Shown here in pieces: positions 57,888-64,000 of a DNA stretch of 64,000 bases. Positions within the stretch are counted from its first letter, which is position 1. Every line of letters starts with the position of its first letter. Made by a program: the position numbers and the translations under genes. The stretch is from Nymphaea colorata (Eukaryota > Streptophyta > Magnoliopsida > Nymphaeales > Nymphaeaceae). The notes under the pieces are model-generated. The model made no database searches and had not been told where the DNA came from. It worked only from the letters and a program-made list of their open reading frames with translations. The stretch is from the NCBI RefSeq assembly GCF_008831285.2, contig NC_045138.2, positions 4,493,205 through 4,557,204 on the forward strand. The letters are read 5' to 3'.

Positions 57888-58080
57888 GGATATGTCAATG
57901 GATCCAGATTCAGATTAGATATCTAATTAACCAATCAAACTGCTTAAACAAATTAAGTTTAGATGTAAAAAAGAAATTATAATCCAATTAAGAAATGGGA
58001 TATATTCCAAATTTAAGAAATAATCTAATTCAATTCCTTCTTAAATGAATATTCTAACGAAAAATAATCAATAATATTGT
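57888..58080 (+). mobile_element. TA-flanked element, degenerate copy
   Basis: Starts TA|GGATATGTCAATGGATCC, matching the left end of the reference copy, and continues with ATTCAGATTAGATATCTAA. The right end is not recognisable. A short CATAATCTGAAAGTAT tandem repeat lies just beyond, at about 58095-58160. Confidence 0.5.
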
Positions 58081-58966
58081 CAATAGGTACATACATAATC
58101 TGAAAGTATACATAATCTGAAAGTATGTTGTTTTCAATATGTACATACATAACCTGAAAGTTTTAATTGTTAAGCTGTGAACTTAACTGTAGTATTCTGG
58201 TTAGATTCGGATTTAAATTTGGAAGTTAGACTCAAATGTATATAAAGTTTTTCAACTACCAATTAAATTCAAAGTATGCGAACATTCCAATGAACTTCAT
58301 GCAATTTGAATACAATACACTGACATTCCTGCATCCACCTCTAATATGCTCAACAGAGACAATTTTAATACAGGAGACCCTAAGAAACAACTACTCACAC
58401 TTAATCTACCCCAACAGCCAATTCTCCTCTTGAGTTTCTCACTGTCTCAAAGTTTAAGAGATGAAAATGCAGCTGCTTGAAACCATAGACTGCCACTTCC
58501 TCCCCTTCTTCCTACATGAGAAGATTTGCAGCCAGAGGAGAAGAAAGCCTTAAATCAAGGAAGCCATTCCCCTTATACTGTGCCAATCGCGTTAACATGA
58601 AGTCTCCATATTCCCTCCATTAATTCTACTTCTGCCCACGCATTGAATGAATTATGGCCGTTAGATGGTGCAATACTTTTTCTCCGGTTCAGATTCCTGC
58701 ATTGCAGAGGAAGAAGAGTATGTTACATCTGACTTCTCATAAATGATTTATATTGAAACATGTTCTTACAGAGAAATACAGCCAGTAACAAATCTCTTCT
58801 TTATGTCGATTAAACCAGTTGGTGCTGCTGACTACATTCAATATGTCTATTGCCCCACTAACATGTCGATTGACATTTGCGACTGTGTCCTGCATAGTCT
58901 TGCTTCTAAGTTAATACAAATGCCACGTTGTGATAAACAAAGAAATGCACCATATCTTCCACGTCC
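58081..58966. other. Spacer with no recognised gene
   Basis: AT-rich with scattered short frames. Nothing supported. Confidence 0.4.
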
Positions 58967-58969
58967 ATT

Positions 58970-59431
58970 TCACCTTGATTTTCTCCTCCCATCATCAGCG
59001 TAAGGCCTCCTTAACACTATTCCAGTTAGCAACTTTAACATCCAACTTGCTACCATTGAACTTCCAGCAGTTCTTCGCCCAGACACATGGTGAGAAGACG
59101 CGAGAGAGGATTCGGCTTGCGACGCAAATTCAACCTCCTGGGTAACACGTTTGGCCAATTGAGAACTCAACCTCCTGCAAATTTCGCTCTCATGCTGATC
59201 TTCCTCAGAAATGATCACATAGGGATGTCCTTCGAGTTCTTCTTTCGTCTCCTCCACTTTCTTTGCATCTCTTATGATCTCCTTCCAAGATTTTAACAGA
59301 GGCAGTCTTCCGGTGTGATCGCTCACCCCATTCAATTGATTGGTCTCCGTTTCTGTATTTTCCCTTGTTGAAATTAGGGATATCCAGCCTCGCGTCCATG
59401 ACAAATGAAATCCACGAGATAAAAAAATCAA
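58970..59431 (-). CDS. Unrecognised open frame, possible exon
   Basis: I do not recognise this protein. The 153-codon frame has non-repetitive, charged, soluble-looking composition (KSWKEIIRDAKKVEE, ISEEDQHESEICRR, EVEFASQAESSLASS) ending in RRPYADDGRRKSR, unlike the low-complexity frames around it. The first part (MIFLSRGFHLSW) may be non-coding. No clean splice sites or upstream start were established, and it could be a chance frame or the last exon of a small plant gene. Confidence 0.3.
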   Translation of the reverse strand: MIFLSRGFHLSWTRGWISLISTRENTETETNQLNGVSDHTGRLPLLKSWKEIIRDAKKVEETKEELEGHPYVIISEEDQHESEICRRLSSQLAKRVTQEVEFASQAESSLASSHHVSGRRTAGSSMVASWMLKLLTGIVLRRPYADDGRRKSR

Positions 59432-59499
59432 TAGCTTCAGAAAAAAGACAGCATGCTAGAAATCCATTATTAAGAAAAGTGAAAAAGAGGGAGAACATG

Positions 59500-59890
59500 C
59501 AGCATCGGGGTTTGAGAGCTTAAGTTTCCTGCAACCCTTGTAGGAGATGCTGCGTCGGTTCATGAAGAAGAAGAACACCATAAAACCCCTCTGCGGCTCT
59601 GCCACCGCCGAAAATGCGTGCTGAAAATGGGCATGGGCCGAGGGAGAGACGGGGCGGAAAAAGCGAGCAGAGAGAGAGAGAGATTGAGTATCACCACCAC
59701 AAGCCGCCGCCCAGGAGCCGCTGGAAGACTCCCTGCTGAGGATCTGCTGGAGGACGCCCACTGAAGAGCTGCTCGAAGACGCCCACTGAAGAGCTGCAAG
59801 CAATGTTGCAGGAGGAAACGAATCGACTATGTCCGGGGAGAGAAACAGAACGGCTCAGAATGGAATTTCTGGCTCCCCCGCCTATCATGT
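59500..59890 (-). other. Low-complexity G/C-rich stretch with a 25-bp tandem repeat
   Basis: More GC-rich than its surroundings, with CGCCCACTGAAGAGCTGC repeated at a 25-bp spacing near 59756-59800. Three overlapping minus-strand frames are Ser-rich. It might be the promoter-proximal leader or first exon of the unrecognised minus-strand frame at 58970-59431, but this is inference. Confidence 0.3.
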
Positions 59891-60199
59891 TCTTTTCCGC
59901 CCCAAATAAATGAATGAAATTTAATCACTTCACCTGGAAGCTTAAAAGACCTTCATCTAATACCCGACTATTTGATATATCAAATGCCATACTAGAGCCA
60001 ATTACCTCTTTACTTAATCTTTGTAATACCGCTCCTTGAGATTTACAATGAAAAGTAGCAGTCCCGGGTAAGAACTTGGAAAACTGGATTTTGTCCATCC
60101 TAAATGCTGAACTAATTAGTTACCCAATTCTTGTTCTACATGAAATATAGTAATTGATCACTTAAAAGAGGGTTAATAATCAATCCAGCCTTTTCGCCC

Positions 60200-61290
60200 A
60201 GCCATTTAGCGCTTACACATATATATATAATCAGTTTCGTTGACTTTCTCCATCTATTTCAAATACATGGTCCTGATTAGATGGTTGGGTGACTTTAAAC
60301 TTTCAAAAACACATACACACATATATAGACGGTTGGGTGACTTTAAACTTTCAGAAACACATACACACATATATAGACTTTGGTGAATATATAGTCATCT
60401 TTTATCACTCTCCTCCCCACTATATAAACAATACTAGCCTCCCTTTTCCAACCCTTGACAAAATATTATATTTCTAAGCTGCATGAACCACAATCTTCCC
60501 ATTGTCATATTTTTGCAAGTTTGGTGCACGGATTATTTCAAGCCCAAGAATACGCCAAAGCCTTCAACACGCAACCAAATTCCGCAAGCAAACTTTGAAG
60601 ACATACCCAAGTTTAAGAGCCAAAATCAACACAAAAGCACCAAGGCTCACGATCAGACTACCCAACAGCCGGCTGTTGTAGATTGCTTCGACGCTCATTG
60701 ACTACCCAACATCTACACATACGTTAAGGACGTCGATAAAATACATGTATATGGGGCAAGGAATGGTTTTACTGTAAAAATACATGCGACTCCACCTTCT
60801 CTTCCAACAAATTGGTTACAATCCCCAACAAATGAGAAGTAGCTGTTTCTGCAAGTGCATCGATTACTATTGCCATCTCCTCCGTTTCTTAGCAGATGGA
60901 AGAGCAGAGGAAGAGAAGCAATTCTTACCCAATGGAAGGGAAGGAAGCCATAGAAAGATCAAACTAAAGATAAGGAACCATGAAATTTCTGATATCTGAA
61001 ATAGGCAGAGATCAGCAGCTGAGAGAAATGGAGATGCCGACAGTTCGAGCAACCCTCCCTTCGCCTACCCTCGCTTCGGAATTCGGGTTCCGACTAATAT
61101 TATTTGAGAATTAAGGAAAAAAGCATGACTTATAAAAATTATACAAATATATATAGTAACTGAATTTATAGCTGTGGTTGTGCACCTGAATTTGAATCCA
61201 ATGGAAAGTCCACATGTATTTACAAAATTTTGTATAAATTTTTTGAAAAATCTCGTTAAAAATTTAAAACTATAATTCAGTCTTTTTCAT
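60200..61290. other. Spacer with a short tandem repeat
   Basis: At 60283-60378 a 48-bp unit starting GGTTGGGTGACTTTAAACTT occurs twice almost identically. No gene could be supported in the remainder. Confidence 0.5.
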
Positions 61291-61299
61291 GAAATTTTT

Positions 61300-61745
61300 T
61301 TTGCGCCACCCTTAATCCACCAAGACTTGGGCTGGAGGAACCCCTTGAGAGCGGTAGGCTTTTCAGATTGTTGAGGCACTGCCAGTAGCCTCCCATATTG
61401 ATCATTTCCTTAAATCAGGAACCATCCAAGAACAATGTCTCCAGTTGGAGGAAACTCCACAGCCGCTCTGGTATCCTTCTCAGAGTGAAGTCCTTAAAGT
61501 TCGCATCTTAGCCAACACACACTCAATTGCTCGCAGTTTTTCACTTCGAGACGCAGAAGGCGTCACAGCATGTCAGCTAATTGTCTGAGTCCGTAATAGC
61601 TTAGGTCAAGATATTTTAGAAGTGCAAGATCTTAAGTGAAATTTGGCAACTCATTGATTTTACATCGCTTCAGGTGAGCACGAAGTTAACAACTCACCAC
61701 TTTGAAGATGAACCAAAGGCCTCCCCATTCCTCTAGTATAGGATC
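61300..61745 (-). pseudogene. LRR relic of an NLR gene
   Basis: Minus-strand translation in shifting frames gives INELPNFT, a stop, then DLALLKYLDLSYYGLRQLADML, a stop, RLLRLEVKNCEQLSV, then IPERLWSFLQLETLFLDGS and NMGGYWQCLNNLKSLPL. These match the order and content of LRRs in the intact CNL at 45320-48838, for example DLALLKYLGLSGTWVKSLP and GGGHWQNFKQLKGLY. Stops, frame shifts and large deletions show it is dead. It lies about 12.5 kb from the CNL, on the same strand. Confidence 0.8.
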
Positions 61746-61976
61746 CTGGACCACATTGAAACCTGGGTGAAGTATGATATACACTTTAATTTGAGTATCA
61801 CAATCTCATTTTTTAGAGTAGCACCTATATGAATCGAACATGCAATGTGCATTCTACTTGTAAGTTTGCCAAGCAGCTACGCTACGGTCCTTGAGAAGAT
61901 TTTACATCCCTTCATTGACGATACACTCAACCACTTTATCTTGTTGAGGTGTGCATTTATTGTTGACTTGCACGTA

Positions 61977-62413
61977 GAGATATCAATGGATAAGAATCGA
62001 ATATGTCCTTAACCGTATCCATTTTTTCAAATATTCACATATTGACATTCAGATTCAGTTTCGAGTACAAATAAAGAAAAGTCATATCTGAATCTGAATT
62101 TGATCCAAAATCTGATTCCATGAGCTGAATTCGATTTTTGCATTCATATTCGAATCTAAATCCAATTATTGAACCGAATGTGACTGATTTTCAAAGTGTA
62201 AGAAGATAGCATATATGGTGTTTATTCAAAATTAAATCCGACCCAAATCTGAATCCGATCAAACATCTATTCGAATTCGAATCCTATGGGATGTCATTTT
62301 CTAAATCCGAATATGATCTGATTTATCATTCGGATATTTATTTTTTTCCATATTCAATTATTTCGGAACAAATCGATTGGATATCTGATTCAAATTGAAT
62401 ATATTGACGTTTC
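61977..62413 (+). mobile_element. TA-flanked GGATGTCAA element
   Basis: TA at 61975-61976 and 62414-62415. Left end GAGATATCAATGG, right end ATTGACGTTTC; sub-terminal ATCTGATTCAAATTGAATAT matches the reference copy. Both termini carry substitutions, so it is an older copy. Confidence 0.7.
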
Positions 62414-63075
62414 TAATTGCAATCTCCCCCTCCTAACCCTCAGAAAAATTTAATTTATGTATTGGATATGCTGCTTGGTCATGCCCTATGTTGAAATACA
62501 TTTAGATTCATGATATCCAAAACTTTTTTACACAATAAAATTAGACAAACAAGAGATTAACAAGAAATCAGGTCGCACCACTATTGATGGGAAAATTCAT
62601 GTGAATGACAGAAACATCTAGAATTGGAGAGGAAAAAGAAGCAGCAATAAGAATGTAGCTAATCTGGACAACAGAAATGGTGGTGTATGGAATGGTAGAA
62701 AGAGTGTGGAAGCCGAGGGCCGAGACCATTGAAGACTAACCAACCGAATTGATGGCTAAATTACTCTGCGGGACAAGGATGTGTGAAGATGGCTGGATGT
62801 CCTTTTCACATTAAAACTACTTTTTGTCCTGTTTTCTAAATTAAATGGAGACAGTTGTTGCATGCACTCTCTACCACTGGTAAGGCAATAATGTGGTGGT
62901 GGAGCTAATCAAATGGACTCACTCACTCGACTTGATTTTTATGAGGGGAGGGCCGAACTCTACAACTCAATTGTAATTGTCAGCATGCAGCCTGGTCTTT
63001 TTCTTTATTTGTTGCTTTGCTTTTCTTCCTCTATATCTGAAAATTGCTTCTCTTTCATTGGGGCCTGTTTCAATC
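62414..63075. other. Spacer before the reverse-transcriptase relic
   Basis: No gene recognised. Could include further retrotransposon sequence too decayed to identify. Confidence 0.35.
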
Positions 63076-63345
63076 AATAAATTTATTGGATCAACTTGCA
63101 CATGCAGCTTTCCCTTTCTTCCATATATGGAAGGCAAGACCATGTGACCATCCTCTTCTAACTTTCCATGCAAAATTGCATTGTTGATGTCCATTTGCTG
63201 CAATATCCATCCACATTTTATTGCAATTGATGATAAGTACCTTATAGCAACCATCATCTCCACAACCGTTGTGAAGGACCAAGCAGCCGATGGCAGGGGT
63301 GAACAGCTTATATGTATTATCGTGACTCCGTTTAGGATTAGCAGT
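63076..63345 (-). pseudogene. Decayed Copia-type reverse transcriptase fragment
   Basis: Minus-strand translation shows TVVEMMVAIRYLSSIAIK then GWILQQMDINNAILHGKLEE and VLPSIYGRKG, the Copia RT block with its characteristic QMD(V/I)NNAFLHG motif. The neighbouring YKLFTPA-like start matches the FSPVA block in another frame. Up to about 63700 on the same strand only short frames remain (KKVKQVMMLL...), with no recognisable integrase. It is on the opposite strand to the gag relic at 56396, so they belong to different insertions. Confidence 0.8.
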
Positions 63346-64000
63346 TCTTGGTCTCCCAGCTCCAATTCTCAATGCACTTCGAATTTTGGAAAGGATGAAT
63401 AAATGGAGGTTGACCTGATGATTCTCCACTACATATCTCCACTTAGTTTCGGTCCTGAATCCAGTCATTCTTCAGCAGCCTTAGCGCTTGACTACCCATG
63501 ATCTCCATGCGCACATCTTGAAGGACGCTAGTTTTTCCATGACCTCTCCGCAGTTTCATCGGCTCTTCAAGAGCAGATTTTCTTTCTTTTTCCTCCAATT
63601 CTAGATGTTTCTGTAACTGACATGAATTTTCCATCAGCAGCATCATGACCTGTTTAACTTTCTTTCCAAACCGGTCAAAAAACAAGGCAGTGGAGCACGT
63701 GAGAAAAATACTAGCTTGTTGATGAATTTTGGATCTGAGTTGTACTAAAGAGGAAATTTGTTAGTTTACAATCTCTTTGAAATATATGTAATCAATAGAA
63801 GGAAGGGGAGATTTGTTTTAAACTCTTGGAAGCCTATTTCCTTTGAAACCTAATAGAATGTAGAACTCTTGCAGGAAGATTCACTTCACTCAATTTAAAA
63901 GCATAGATTCTTGAAGTGATTCACCCTTCATGTGAAATAACGGCCATATGAGCCTAAGAATTTGTAAAGACGCCAATGGAGGGTGTTAGCACGTAAGGAA
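63346..64000. other. Right-edge flank, possible decayed retrotransposon
   Basis: No intact frame. The minus-strand frame 63443-63685 is charged and could be the linker region upstream of a Copia reverse transcriptase, but this is not demonstrable here. Confidence 0.3.

Noticed and set aside
56396-63345. Gag at 56396 and reverse transcriptase at 63076 as one Copia element
   Set aside because: They are on opposite strands, 6 kb apart and without LTRs, so they are treated as separate decayed insertions.

Overview
This is nuclear DNA of a flowering plant. Genes carry many introns with plant-type splice sites, several belong to plant families (a coiled-coil NB-ARC-LRR immune receptor, a plant-type class 3 aldehyde dehydrogenase, an organellar single-stranded DNA-binding protein), and the spacers are AT-rich with microsatellites, small inverted-repeat elements and decayed Copia retrotransposons. 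The species cannot be fixed from the sequence. Exon models were built by hand from reading frame, GT/GC-AG sites and family knowledge.

Layout. 1-9540: gene-poor, with a diverged tandem duplication, short tandem repeats and two small inverted-repeat elements. 9736-15252 (+): a complete ten-exon ALDH3 gene coding for 499 residues, with two G-boxes just upstream and one GC-AG intron. 15253-19036: spacer with a diverged duplication and one TA-flanked element. 19037-23010 (-): a RING-CH (C4HC3) membrane protein in three coding exons, 363 residues. 23011-32825: spacer and the undefined 5' part of the next gene. 32826-37355 (+): mitochondrial-type SSB, five coding exons seen, first exon not found; its 3.5-kb fourth intron contains a very young fold-back duplication. 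39104-40873 (-): a DnaJ/Hsp40 C-terminal substrate-binding protein of 239 residues with no J domain visible. 45320-48838 (-): an intronless CC-NB-ARC-LRR gene. 48840-64000: spacer with three closely packed TA-flanked elements, a decayed Copia gag (+), a possible unrecognised small gene (-), an LRR relic of an NLR gene (-) and a decayed Copia reverse transcriptase (-).

The genes do not form a pathway. ALDH3 is an aldehyde-detoxifying enzyme, RING-CH a probable membrane ubiquitin ligase, mtSSB an organelle genome-maintenance protein, the DnaJ-like protein a possible co-chaperone fragment, and the NLR an immune receptor whose LRR relic 13 kb away on the same strand suggests a shrunken NLR cluster.

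I found no clear new biological system. The most unusual signals are the template-switch-like inverted duplication in the mtSSB intron, the J-domain-less Hsp40, a family of about eight TA-flanked elements ending in GGATGTCAA, and a second AT-rich roughly 400-bp repeat family around the mtSSB gene.
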